Origin: Paenibacillus sp. | GTDB taxonomy: Bacteria; Bacillota; Bacilli; Paenibacillales; YIM-B00363 | Assembly: GCF_031177825.1 (NCBI RefSeq) | Contig: NZ_JAPSKE010000002.1 | Coordinates: 1 to 64,000, forward strand | Length of the DNA stretch: 64,000 bases | Reading direction: 5' to 3' | The notes under the pieces: generated by a model | Told to the model about the DNA's origin: nothing | What the model saw: the letters and a program-made list of their open reading frames with translations, nothing else | The model's database searches: none | In this document: positions 34,827 through 42,687 of the stretch, one piece after another | Position numbering within the stretch: position 1 is the stretch's first letter | Layout: every line of letters begins with the position of its first letter | Position numbers and translations under genes: made by a program

Positions 34827-36335
34827 CTACAACTTATAAATGTCCGAATACTTCGCTTCCAAATACGTCGTCAAGTACGTCGGGTCGAGCTCCGCGCCGG
34901 CGACGTTGCGGATCACCTCGGACGGCGTCAGCAAGCGGCCGTGACGATAAATCTTGTCCGTCAGCCACGCTTTGATCGGCTCGAAGTCGCCGGCGGCGAC
35001 AAGAGCGTCGAACGACGGCAGCGCCTTCCGCATCGCGTCCATCATCTGCGCCGCGTACATATTGCCGAGCGCGTACGACGGGAAGTACCCGAAGCCGCCG
35101 CCGGACCAATGCACGTCCTGCAGCACGCCCAGCTCGTCGTTCGGCGGTTCGATGCCGAGGTATTCCTTGTACTTCGCGTTCCACGCCGCAGGCAAGTCGG
35201 CCACTTGCAGCTGGTCGTTCATGAGCTGCTTCTCGAGCTCGTAACGAATCATGATGTGCAGATTGTACGTCAGCTCGTCGGCTTCCGTCCGAATGAGCGA
35301 CGCCTTCACCTCGTTGACCGCGCGGTAGAAGTCGTCCAGCGGCACGTCGGAGAGCTCCGGCGTCATTCGTTGGAAGTCCGCGTAATAACGTTCCCAGAAC
35401 GGACGGCTGCGGCCGATCATATTTTCCCACAAGCGGGATTGCGACTCGTGGATGCCCATCGACGTGCCCGTGCACAGGTTCGTGCCGATGAGGTCCGGCG
35501 AAATATTTTGCTCGTACAGCGCATGCCCGCCTTCGTGAATCGTGGAGAACAGCGAGTTTTGGAAGTCGTCCTCGATATATCGCGTCGTGACGCGCACGTC
35601 GCCGGGATTGAGGCCCGTCGCGAACGGATGCGTCGTCGGATCGAGCCGCCCGGCCGCGAAGTCGTAACCGATTTCCTTCAGAATGAATTCGCTGAACGCC
35701 CGCTGCGTCTCCATCGGCACCTTGCGGGACATGAACGACGTGTTGACCGGCGGCTTCGACGCGACCGCCGCGACGAGCGGCACCAGCTTCTCCCGAAGCG
35801 CGCCGAAGACGGCGTCGAGCTTCTTCACCGTCATGCCGGGCTCGTAGGCGTCAAGCAGCGTGTCGTATTTATTTTCCTCGTAGCCCCACAGCTCGATGAA
35901 ACGCTTCTGGTAGTCGACGACCTGCTCCAAGTACGGACGAAACGTAGCGAAGTCGTTGTTCGGCTTGCACTCTTCCCATACGGATTCCGCTTGGGAGGCG
36001 AGCACCACGTACTTCTGATACAAGTCCGCCGGAATTTTCTTCGATCGATCGTATTCCTTCTTGCTCTCCGTTACGCTGCGCTTCAGCATCGGGCTGAGCG
36101 ATTCGAACGCCGACGGCGCCGACAGCGCGTCGAGCAATTCGCCCATCCGCTCCGACGTGCTCAGCTTGAACAGATCCGTCGACAGCACGCCGATCGTCTC
36201 GGAGCGCGTGTTGAGCCCCTTGCGCGGGGCGCCCGTCCGCATGTCCCAATAGAGCACGCCGAGCGCCTCTTCGTAGCTTTTCATCTTCTTCATGAGCTCC
36301 AAATATTGTTGCACTTGCCGCTCATCCGCCGCCAT
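34827..36335 (-). CDS. M32 family metallocarboxypeptidase
   Basis: A 502-residue zinc carboxypeptidase of the Taq/YpwA type, which trims C-terminal residues from peptides in the cytoplasm. The zinc site is H267-E-G-G-H271 with the downstream HESQSRLWEN (296-305) supplying the third ligand and the family signature. DPTTHPFATGLNPGDVRVTTRY and the C-terminal GGGFGYFPSYALGNMYAAQ are conserved. Length is as expected. The gene diverges from a HesB/IscA-like gene across 80 bases and ends in a strong terminator, so it is probably monocistronic. Confidence 0.95.
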   Translation of the reverse strand: MAADERQVQQYLELMKKMKSYEEALGVLYWDMRTGAPRKGLNTRSETIGVLSTDLFKLSTSERMGELLDALSAPSAFESLSPMLKRSVTESKKEYDRSKKIPADLYQKYVVLASQAESVWEECKPNNDFATFRPYLEQVVDYQKRFIELWGYEENKYDTLLDAYEPGMTVKKLDAVFGALREKLVPLVAAVASKPPVNTSFMSRKVPMETQRAFSEFILKEIGYDFAAGRLDPTTHPFATGLNPGDVRVTTRYIEDDFQNSLFSTIHEGGHALYEQNISPDLIGTNLCTGTSMGIHESQSRLWENMIGRSRPFWERYYADFQRMTPELSDVPLDDFYRAVNEVKASLIRTEADELTYNLHIMIRYELEKQLMNDQLQVADLPAAWNAKYKEYLGIEPPNDELGVLQDVHWSGGGFGYFPSYALGNMYAAQMMDAMRKALPSFDALVAAGDFEPIKAWLTDKIYRHGRLLTPSEVIRNVAGAELDPTYLTTYLEAKYSDIYKL

Positions 36336-36415
36336 GCTTCATCCGCTCCTTCTTTAACCTTCGTTCAAATGATACAATAAGGAAAATACGGAACGCAACG
36401 AAAGGACTGCCTGCT

Positions 36416-36778
36416 ATGTACATTCACTTGACCGACGCGGCCGCCGAGCGGCTCGCTTCTTACGATCTCGCCGAGGGCGAGCGATTCCGCCTCGTCTACG
36501 ACGCGGAAGGCTGCGGCTGCGCCGTCAGCGGCGTCGTGGCGCTCTGGTTGACGAACGCCCCCGAGAGCGACGAACGGGAAGCGGAGACGAATGCGGAACA
36601 GGTATCGATCGCGTACCTCCGGCGCCACGAAGTGTTCTTCGAGGATCGCCTGCGTCTCGACTACAATCCGGAGCGCCGCGCCTTCCGTTTATCGTCGAAC
36701 GGACAAATTTACGGCAACGGCATCGACGTCATCGACCGGCGCGGCGCGCTTCGTACGCCTGCCGACGCGCCTCGATAA
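36416..36778 (+). CDS. HesB/IscA-like (YqkB-type) iron-sulfur biosynthesis family protein
   Basis: A 120-residue protein of the Fe-S biosynthesis domain family. The stretch FRLVYDAEGCGCAVSGVVALWL matches the YqkB-type branch, which keeps a CGC motif in place of the separated cysteines of classical IscA. AGCAACG-like spacing before ATG 36416 includes AAAGGA. The 3' end overlaps the convergent DUF309 gene by about 50 bases. The molecular role of this branch is not established; iron or Fe-S binding is inferred from the family. Confidence 0.8.
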   Translation: MYIHLTDAAAERLASYDLAEGERFRLVYDAEGCGCAVSGVVALWLTNAPESDEREAETNAEQVSIAYLRRHEVFFEDRLRLDYNPERRAFRLSSNGQIYGNGIDVIDRRGALRTPADAPR

Positions 36779-37253
36779 CGCTAGATCGGTCTCGCCGCGC
36801 ATGCCGATGGAGGAGCTCCGGGTCCTCCATCCGGCTCGGATCGCCCCACTTCGCGCCGAGCGCCTCGCATGCCGCCCGCGCCTCGGCTTCCAGCGCCGCG
36901 TCCGCGACCGGCAGGTCGACGTCCTTGTAAGGCTCGCCCGATCGCGCCGCGCGAAGCGTCTCCGTCAGCCGCTCGAGCCACAGCTCCGCGTCGATGCCGA
37001 GCGCGCGCAGCCGCTCCGGCGAACTCCGCCGCAGCGAGCCTTCGAACGACTTGACCGCGCCCGCCGTATTTCCCCTGCGATAATGATACATTCCGACCGC
37101 CGCCTGAATGAGACCGACCCACTCGCCGCGGTACGGCGAATCCGGGTGCTCCTTCCAATATTCCTCCAGCAGCTCATGGCATTCGAAGAAATCCCGATCT
37201 CCCTGATAATGCGCCAAAAACCGCACGTACGCTTCCGGATATGCCGAACGCAT
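36729..37253 (-). CDS. DUF309 domain protein
   Basis: A 174-residue helical protein with the DUF309 signature DFFECHELLEEYWKEH and GLIQAAVGMYHYRRGNTAGAVKSF. The C-terminal part extends beyond the conserved domain and overlaps the convergent HesB/IscA-like gene. ATG 37253 is taken as the start because the AAAGG site has better spacing than for ATG 37259. Members are widespread and of unknown function. A tetratricopeptide-like fold has been suggested for the family. Confidence 0.82.
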   Translation of the reverse strand: MRSAYPEAYVRFLAHYQGDRDFFECHELLEEYWKEHPDSPYRGEWVGLIQAAVGMYHYRRGNTAGAVKSFEGSLRRSSPERLRALGIDAELWLERLTETLRAARSGEPYKDVDLPVADAALEAEARAACEALGAKWGDPSRMEDPELLHRHARRDRSSVIEARRQAYEARRAGR

Positions 37254-37380
37254 CGCCATTCCCCTTTCCGACAGAAAGCTTCCTTCGCATTATAACAAAT
37301 ATTTAGCATAAGGATTGAAACCGCGGCCCACATTAATCGTAATATGTCGTACATGCCCAGAAGAGGAGACAGAATCATTT

Positions 37381-37821
37381 ATGTGGAAGAAGATCGCAAC
37401 GTTATTTTTCGCCTTTACGTTACTGTTCGCCGCGACCGCGCCGATGTTCGCCGACACCGCGGACGCGAAGCCGCGATACCGGTCGCCGTCCCGCTCGTAC
37501 ACGCCGGACGCGCCGGCGCAGTCGCCGAATCGCACCGACAACATCAATAACGGCACGACGAATCGAGCCGGAACGACGACGCCGGGCGCAACGACCGGCA
37601 GAACCGGCGGCATGTTCGGCGGCGGCGGCTTGATGCGCGGCCTCATGCTCGGCGGTCTCGCCGGTCTCATGTTCGGCGGCCTGCTCAGCGGGCTCGGCGC
37701 CTTCGGCAGCATTCTCGGGTTGCTCGTGAACGTGCTCGCGATCGTCGTCGCGATCGCGCTCGTTCGCAAGCTCTTCCAGGCGTTCTCCAACCGGAACCGT
37801 CCGCGGGGCGATTATCGGTGA
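37381..37821 (+). CDS. Small secreted/membrane protein with Tim44-like N-terminal pattern
   Basis: A 146-residue protein. It has a signal peptide (about 1-25, ending MFADTADA), a basic Ser/Pro/Asn region (KPRYRSPSRSYTPDAPAQSPNR), a Gly/Met-rich hydrophobic stretch (MFGGGGLMRGLMLGGLAGLM) and a final TM segment (ILGLLVNVLAIVVAIALVRKLF). This layout resembles bacterial Tim44-domain precursors that lack the Tim44 domain itself. GAGGAGA lies 11 bases before ATG 37381. The stop codon overlaps the next start by one base (TGATG), so the two are co-translated. Function unknown. Confidence 0.7.
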   Translation: MWKKIATLFFAFTLLFAATAPMFADTADAKPRYRSPSRSYTPDAPAQSPNRTDNINNGTTNRAGTTTPGATTGRTGGMFGGGGLMRGLMLGGLAGLMFGGLLSGLGAFGSILGLLVNVLAIVVAIALVRKLFQAFSNRNRPRGDYR

Positions 37822-38096
37822 TGACGCTGTCCGAAGCGGAGCTGGTCAACGCGCTGTGCCTCCATATGGCCGAGCGCAAGGGCATTCGCCCGGAGAACGT
37901 TCGCGTCGAATTGATCTACGACGACGAGCTCGGCTTCTCGGCCGAGCTTACCGTCGAGGGCCGCGACATCGTCTGGATCGAAGCGAATATGGCCGAAGCC
38001 GTGTCGCGTTACGTTCATAAGCAGTACGGCAAGCAAGCTTACCGCGACGACATCTCGTTCCGGCTCGCGGATGAAATCGTCGTCGACGTCAAGTAA
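37821..38096 (+). CDS. DUF2653 (YxcD-like) family protein
   Basis: A 91-residue acidic protein: MTLSEAELVNALCLHMAERK is followed by ELIYDDELGFSAELTVEGRD and ends in FRLADEIVVDVK. It matches the YxcD/DUF2653 pattern, whose members are small and of unknown role. No good ribosome site is present; the ATG overlaps the previous stop (TGATG), so coupling is likely. The pair with the Tim44-like gene suggests a shared function. A terminator follows 14 bases later. Confidence 0.72.
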   Translation: MTLSEAELVNALCLHMAERKGIRPENVRVELIYDDELGFSAELTVEGRDIVWIEANMAEAVSRYVHKQYGKQAYRDDISFRLADEIVVDVK

Positions 38097-38110
38097 ATCA
38101 ACCTGGGCAT

Positions 38111-38150
38111 GAAACCGCCTGCGCGACGAGCGCATCGGCGGTTTCTTCAT
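38111..38150 (+). terminator. Rho-independent terminator after the DUF2653-like gene
   Basis: GAAACCGCC (38111-38119) pairs with GGCGGTTTC (38137-38145), and an inner GCGC/GCGC stem fills the loop. TTCTTCATG follows. The T-run is short but the stem is strong. Confidence 0.7.
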
Positions 38151-38257
38151 GTTCGCGCGAATGGATAAATGAGGCACCGCAACAATCCGGCCCTTCCTCT
38201 CGTAATAGAGTAAGAGATTTATAGAATCGCTTACCATGGGAGGAGACACGTCGCGGC

Positions 38258-40180
38258 ATGAAATGGAAATCTACGGCGTCCGCCGTGCTGGCTTGCGCCA
38301 TGCTCGTCGGCGCGATGGCGCCGGCGAACGCCTTGGCGGCCGGGGACCGTACTTCGAAGTATCGAGTCTATCAGAACGCGAGCGCATTGAAGGAGTTTTC
38401 CGACAAAAATCAAGCTATGCTGTACGCCAAGAGCTTCAAGAACGCGTACGTCGAACAGATCGGCACGCGCGCATGGGTCTGGAACAACTACCCGTCGTTC
38501 AAGGTGTACCAGAAGGACAAGAGCAAGCCGGAATGGGAATTCGCTACGCTCGAGTCGGCGATCGCGGAAGCGAAGAAGTGGGCGAACGCCTCCGTTCGCA
38601 AGGTAGACGGCGGCGGCTGGGTATGGGACAACTATCCCGATCACCCCGGGTACACGCTCTACCAGGGCGAGAACACGCTGCCGAACTGGACGTTCGCGAC
38701 GCTCGATCAAGCGAAGGCCGAGGCGAAGAAGTGGGCCAACGCGCATATTATCGATCTAGCGTCGAACAAGTGGGTTTGGGACAACCTCTCGGCCGAACGG
38801 AAGACGGCGCTGCGCGCCGGTCCGGACGCGTACCGCGTCTATCAAGGCGCCAAGACGATAGAAGGATGGACGTTCGCCTACTTGGAGGATGCCGTGAACG
38901 AGTCGCTGAAGTGGGCGAACTCCACGGTCGTCGCCATCGGCAAAGGCAAGACCGTCTTCTCCAACGCGCATGCGTACGTCGTCCATCAGAACGGCGCGAA
39001 GAAAGCGTCCTTCCCGAGCCTCGCGGCGGCGTTGAACGCCGCTTCGAAGCTGAGCGAAGCGTCGATCGAATGGGACGGGAAGTGGATTTGGTCTAATGAG
39101 GGCTATTACGCCGTGCTGCAATCCGGCAAGAAGCTGAAGTCGTTCGGAGCGCCCGCGGCGGCCGCCGCCTTCGCGAACGGGTACGCGAACGCCGAAGTCG
39201 TGACGCTCGACGGCGTTCGCGTGTGGGATAACCTGAAGGAGCTCATGTACTTAGGCTGGAACGGCACGTCGAACCATTCGACGATCGTCGGCCATGTGAG
39301 CAATACGCAAGGGCTGGACATCGATTCTCCGACCTGGTTCACGCTGCAGGACGCCAAGGGGACGCTGAGGGACGAATCGAACCCGGAGACGGTAACGTGG
39401 CTGAAGACGCAAGGCGTCGAAGTGCATCCGCTCGTGCATAATCAGTTCGATTCGAAGCTGACGTCGGCATTCCTTGCGGACGCGAACGCGCAGAAGTCGT
39501 TCATCGCCTCGTTGGTGAACCGCTTGGTCGCGATCGGAGCGGACGGCCTCAACCTCGATTTCGAGAGCATGGCCGGGTCGGATCGCGACCGGTACACCGC
39601 CTTCGTGAAAGCGTTGAGCGAAGCCGCTCGCGCCGCGGGGCTGACGGTGTCCATCGACCTGCCGCGAGGCAGCGCCGCTTGGAATCATCTGACCGCCTTC
39701 GATCACGAGAAGCTGCACCAGTACGTCGATTATATCGCCATTATGACTTACGATCAGTTTTACAGCGGCAGCGATTCGCCGGGTCCGGTAGCCGGCATGA
39801 GCTGGACCGAGCAAGGCGTGGAGGAATTCCTCAGCTATGGCGTTCCGCGATCCAAGCTGCTGCTCGGGGTGCCGTATTACATCCGGGTCTGGGAAGTGGA
39901 CGCCGCCGGCAAGCTAGTGTCGAACCGCGCCGTCTGGATGAAGGACATCGAGAAATCGCTCGAAGGCGCTCAGGTCACGAGAACCGAAGACGCGAGATAC
40001 GGCCTGGAGAAGGTCGAATACGCGAAGGACGGCAAACGGTACGTGTTCTGGATGGAGAACGTCGCGACGATCCTGGAGCGCGTCGACATCGCGAAGAAGC
40101 ACGATCTCGCCGGCGTCGCGGCTTGGCGCCTCGGCTACGAGCCGGCCGAGCTGTGGACCGAGCTGCTCCGCGCGAAGTAA
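38258..40180 (+). CDS. GH18-family glycosidase with N-terminal aromatic repeat array
   Basis: A 640-residue exported protein. After a signal peptide (about 1-27) come five or six repeats of about 55 residues, each with YRVYQ/YTLYQ, FATL or FAYL, AKKWANA and WVWDN (residues 35-320). The C-terminal half is a GH18 barrel: DGLNLDFE (D429, D434, E436) is the DxxDxDxE catalytic motif and IAIMTYDQFYSG follows. It resembles YaaH/YdhD-type spore or cell-wall hydrolases but has this repeat array instead of LysM domains, so the repeats may bind wall glycan. GGAGGAG precedes ATG 38258. A strong terminator follows. Confidence 0.88.
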   Translation: MKWKSTASAVLACAMLVGAMAPANALAAGDRTSKYRVYQNASALKEFSDKNQAMLYAKSFKNAYVEQIGTRAWVWNNYPSFKVYQKDKSKPEWEFATLESAIAEAKKWANASVRKVDGGGWVWDNYPDHPGYTLYQGENTLPNWTFATLDQAKAEAKKWANAHIIDLASNKWVWDNLSAERKTALRAGPDAYRVYQGAKTIEGWTFAYLEDAVNESLKWANSTVVAIGKGKTVFSNAHAYVVHQNGAKKASFPSLAAALNAASKLSEASIEWDGKWIWSNEGYYAVLQSGKKLKSFGAPAAAAAFANGYANAEVVTLDGVRVWDNLKELMYLGWNGTSNHSTIVGHVSNTQGLDIDSPTWFTLQDAKGTLRDESNPETVTWLKTQGVEVHPLVHNQFDSKLTSAFLADANAQKSFIASLVNRLVAIGADGLNLDFESMAGSDRDRYTAFVKALSEAARAAGLTVSIDLPRGSAAWNHLTAFDHEKLHQYVDYIAIMTYDQFYSGSDSPGPVAGMSWTEQGVEEFLSYGVPRSKLLLGVPYYIRVWEVDAAGKLVSNRAVWMKDIEKSLEGAQVTRTEDARYGLEKVEYAKDGKRYVFWMENVATILERVDIAKKHDLAGVAAWRLGYEPAELWTELLRAK

Positions 40181-40192
40181 ACGATCGAACGG

Positions 40193-40229
40193 AAAACCGC
40201 TTCCCGGGGTTATGCGGGAAGCGGTTTTT
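40193..40229. terminator. Bidirectional terminator between the GH18 gene and the D,D-carboxypeptidase
   Basis: AAAACCGCTTCCCG and CGGGAAGCGGTTTT form a perfect 14-base stem with an 8-base loop, flanked by A and T runs. The stop codon of the minus-strand carboxypeptidase lies inside the T-run (40228-40230). Confidence 0.88.
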
Positions 40230-41136
40230 ACGTTGAAAAGCCATAAGCCATCAATCGAAGGGTGTCCGTCCATACGTCGGTTTCCGTCGATTGGAGCACG
40301 ACGGATATCAATAGCTTTCCATCGCGCTCGGCGGAGGCGACGAGGCAGTACCCCGCGTCGGACGTAAAACCCGTCTTGATTCCGTTCGCACCTTGGAGAT
40401 AAAACGCCCCGTCCTCGTCCAACAGCTTGTTTCGATTGCCGAACCACGCATCGCCCGCCTCGCTTCGATACGACTTCGCGGCGACGATGTCCCGGAACGC
40501 CGGATCGTTCATCGCCTCTCTTGCGATCAGCGCCAGGTCGCTCGCCGTCGAATAATGATCGGGGTCGTGCAGCCCGTGCGGGTTCGTGAAATGCGTGCCG
40601 CGCGCGCCGAGCCGTTCCGCCTCCGCATTCATGAGCGCCGCGAATCGCTCGTACCAATTCGGGACGGGTCCCCCCTCCGTCTTTTCGACGACGTATTTCG
40701 CTACGACTCTCGCCGCGTCGTTCCCGGACGGCAGCATCAGGCCGGATAACGCGTCGCGAAGCGTCAACGCTTGTCCCTCCGTCAGCCCGGCCGTGCTTTC
40801 GTCGGGCGCCTCCGGCCGCGCCTCTTCTCCGATGACGATCGCTTCGTCCAACTCGCCGTATTTGAGCGCGAGCAAGGCGGTCATGATCTTCGTCGTGCTG
40901 GCGGGGTACATGCGCCGATCCGCCTGCTTCGCGAACAACGCGGCGCCGCTGTCCGCGTCGATGACCGTCGCGGCGCTTCCCGCGATCGCGATCGCAGGGA
41001 TCGCAGTCCCCGCGAATGTTTCCTTCGCCTCATCCAATATTCTCTCGACCTTCGCATCGAGATCCTCCGTGCCGACGACCGCCAATACGGCCGCCGCCGA
41101 CAAGAGCGCCGCGAGACGCCTGCCCCTGCGATTCAA
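40228..41136 (-). CDS. D-alanyl-D-alanine carboxypeptidase (S11 family)
   Basis: A 302-residue peptidase that removes the terminal D-Ala from peptidoglycan stems. Catalytic motifs are S80-T-T-K83 (YPASTTKIMTALLAL), S137-G-N139 and K254-T-G (NGIKTGFTSDAG). A signal-like N-terminus (LAALLSAAAVLAVVG) sends it across the membrane. It is shorter than DacA because it lacks the C-terminal beta-domain and amphipathic helix, so it is closest to DacB/DacF-type or stand-alone enzymes. TTG 41136 follows AAGGAGG with seven bases of spacing. Only 104 bases separate it from the SDR gene downstream in map order. Confidence 0.93.
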   Translation of the reverse strand: MNRRGRRLAALLSAAAVLAVVGTEDLDAKVERILDEAKETFAGTAIPAIAIAGSAATVIDADSGAALFAKQADRRMYPASTTKIMTALLALKYGELDEAIVIGEEARPEAPDESTAGLTEGQALTLRDALSGLMLPSGNDAARVVAKYVVEKTEGGPVPNWYERFAALMNAEAERLGARGTHFTNPHGLHDPDHYSTASDLALIAREAMNDPAFRDIVAAKSYRSEAGDAWFGNRNKLLDEDGAFYLQGANGIKTGFTSDAGYCLVASAERDGKLLISVVLQSTETDVWTDTLRLMAYGFST

Positions 41137-41240
41137 GAAACTTCCTCCTTATCGGTTCGCCAACGATTGCTGTTCCTTCATCATATACGACGCGGCTCTC
41201 GCTTCCGATAAGATAAGCTGAAGAATTCCTAAATACTTTC

Positions 41241-42023
41241 TTAAGGTTTCTTGAAAACGAGAGCCGCCGACGTTCGCATCCAGCTCCTCGGCAACACGCG
41301 CGTCAAGGCGAACAATACTTTGTTCAGTCCGCCGCTGACTCGAATCGCCTTCTTCTCCTGAAGCGCCCGGTATCCATCCCTAGCAACGGCAGCAGGATCC
41401 AAAGCGATAGTGTCCAATAAGGCTGCCAATGGTTGTAGATTCGCCTTTTCCAAAAAATTCGTCTTCGTAAATCCGGGGCACAACGCCGTAACCGAGATGT
41501 CGCCATGACCCCTAAGCTCGCTGTTCAAGGCTTCGGAGAAAGAGGACACGTACGCCTTCGTCGCCGCATACACGCTCATCATCGGCGTGGGGAGGAAGGA
41601 AGAGATGGACCCGACGTTCAAAATTCTTCCGTATCGATCCTCGACCATATCTTTGGCGTACAAATATGTTAATTCCGTAACGGCCGCCGCGTTGAGCCGG
41701 ATCATTCGAAGCTGCTGCTGCAGAGGGCTCTGGTGGAAAGGTCCGTACCATCCGATGCCCGCATTGTTTACGAGCACATGAACCCGGATGTTTCGCCTTG
41801 TCGTTTTCTCATACACCTCCGAAGGGGACAACGGCTTCGTCAAATCCTTATCTATAATCGTAATGTCGATTTCCGGAGCGGTCAGTTCGGAACGGATTTC
41901 CTCCAATCTCGCCCGATCTCTGGCGACCAAAATTAAATTGCATCGGTTCGCGGCGAATCGTTTCGCCAGCTCGTATCCGATCCCGCCGGTCGCTCCCGTG
42001 ATCAGCACATTGCGGTGTATCAT
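41241..42023 (-). CDS. Short-chain dehydrogenase/reductase
   Basis: A 260-residue NAD(P)-dependent reductase of the classical SDR type. The cofactor motif is TGATGGIGYELAKRFA, the structural motif NNAGIG, and the catalytic Ser and Tyr-x-x-x-Lys are in NVGSISSFLPTPMMSVYAATKAYVSSFSEAL. It belongs to the branch annotated as YqjQ/DltE-like. The membrane-protein gene upstream ends 6 bases before, so they form an operon. The region is a little AT-richer than its surroundings, which could indicate transfer. The substrate is unknown. Confidence 0.92.
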   Translation of the reverse strand: MIHRNVLITGATGGIGYELAKRFAANRCNLILVARDRARLEEIRSELTAPEIDITIIDKDLTKPLSPSEVYEKTTRRNIRVHVLVNNAGIGWYGPFHQSPLQQQLRMIRLNAAAVTELTYLYAKDMVEDRYGRILNVGSISSFLPTPMMSVYAATKAYVSSFSEALNSELRGHGDISVTALCPGFTKTNFLEKANLQPLAALLDTIALDPAAVARDGYRALQEKKAIRVSGGLNKVLFALTRVLPRSWMRTSAALVFKKP

Positions 42024-42029
42024 ATTCGC

Positions 42030-42509
42030 TTACTCCTTCCGCGGCCCTTTGTAGCCGAACAGGATCAGAACGCCGATGACCGTAAGGAGCGCAAGGAAGA
42101 GGAGCAGCGAAGCAGGCAGGACCATCCAAGCGATGGCGAACCAAGCGAACAACAAGGCGAGCGGGCTTGTCGCTCGAAGCGACTTATACAGGATTGCTGC
42201 GAAACCCGAGCGGGTCAGCGGGGTCGCTTCGATCAGCAGCAGCAGCGGGTTGCAGATCGTTCCGAAGAGGAGCGGAATCGCGACGTAGGCGGGAAATGGC
42301 GTTCCCGATGCGAATTCCAGCACGTATACGAACGCGGCGGCGAACGCTTGCGTGAAGAAATCCAGATGGGCCGATTTCAGCTTCCGGGGGTTCGTGAAGA
42401 TGCTCGTCCACGAAGGGGAGTTCTGATAATGCACCGCCGCGAGCGGAAGCGATAAAACCAGGCCGATCATAAAGGAAAGCAGACCCCATTGCAACAATTG
42501 AATATTCAT
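42030..42509 (-). CDS. Membrane protein of unknown function, SDR operon partner
   Basis: A 159-residue protein with four hydrophobic segments: LLSFMIGLVLSLPLAAVHY near the start, AFAAAFVYVLEFASG, VAIPLLFGTICNPLLLLIEA and a long C-terminal LALLFAWFAIAWMVLPASLL segment. A short loop includes NPRKLKSAHLDFF. It is not recognised as a known family. Being co-transcribed with an SDR suggests a role in lipid or small-molecule modification at the membrane, but this is speculative. The gene ends 6 bases before the SDR start. Confidence 0.7.
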   Translation of the reverse strand: MNIQLLQWGLLSFMIGLVLSLPLAAVHYQNSPSWTSIFTNPRKLKSAHLDFFTQAFAAAFVYVLEFASGTPFPAYVAIPLLFGTICNPLLLLIEATPLTRSGFAAILYKSLRATSPLALLFAWFAIAWMVLPASLLLFLALLTVIGVLILFGYKGPRKE

Positions 42510-42650
42510 GTGTTTCCTCCCGAGAGATTGGATTCGTTCGTCTTGACCTCATCCTATCACCGGCGCCGCGTCCGCAACGCGCAAATTATGGAGGAACGCT
42601 CCGCAAAAGATTGCGCGATCCACGCAAAACGTATCGCTTCACCGCCAAAC

Positions 42651-42679
42651 CAAAAACGCCGACCCGTAAGGATCGACGT
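42651..42679 (-). terminator. Rho-independent terminator after the DUF255 gene
   Basis: On the minus strand ACGTCGATCC-TTAC-GGGTCGGCGT forms a 10-base stem with two G-T pairs, followed by TTTTGG. It lies directly after the stop codon. Confidence 0.75.
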
Positions 42680-42687
42680 TCCCGAAT

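Noticed and set aside
41160-41240. A short minus-strand open stretch ending SEARAASYMMKEQQSLANR before the carboxypeptidase
   Set aside because: No start codon with a ribosome site and no known match; too short to separate from chance.
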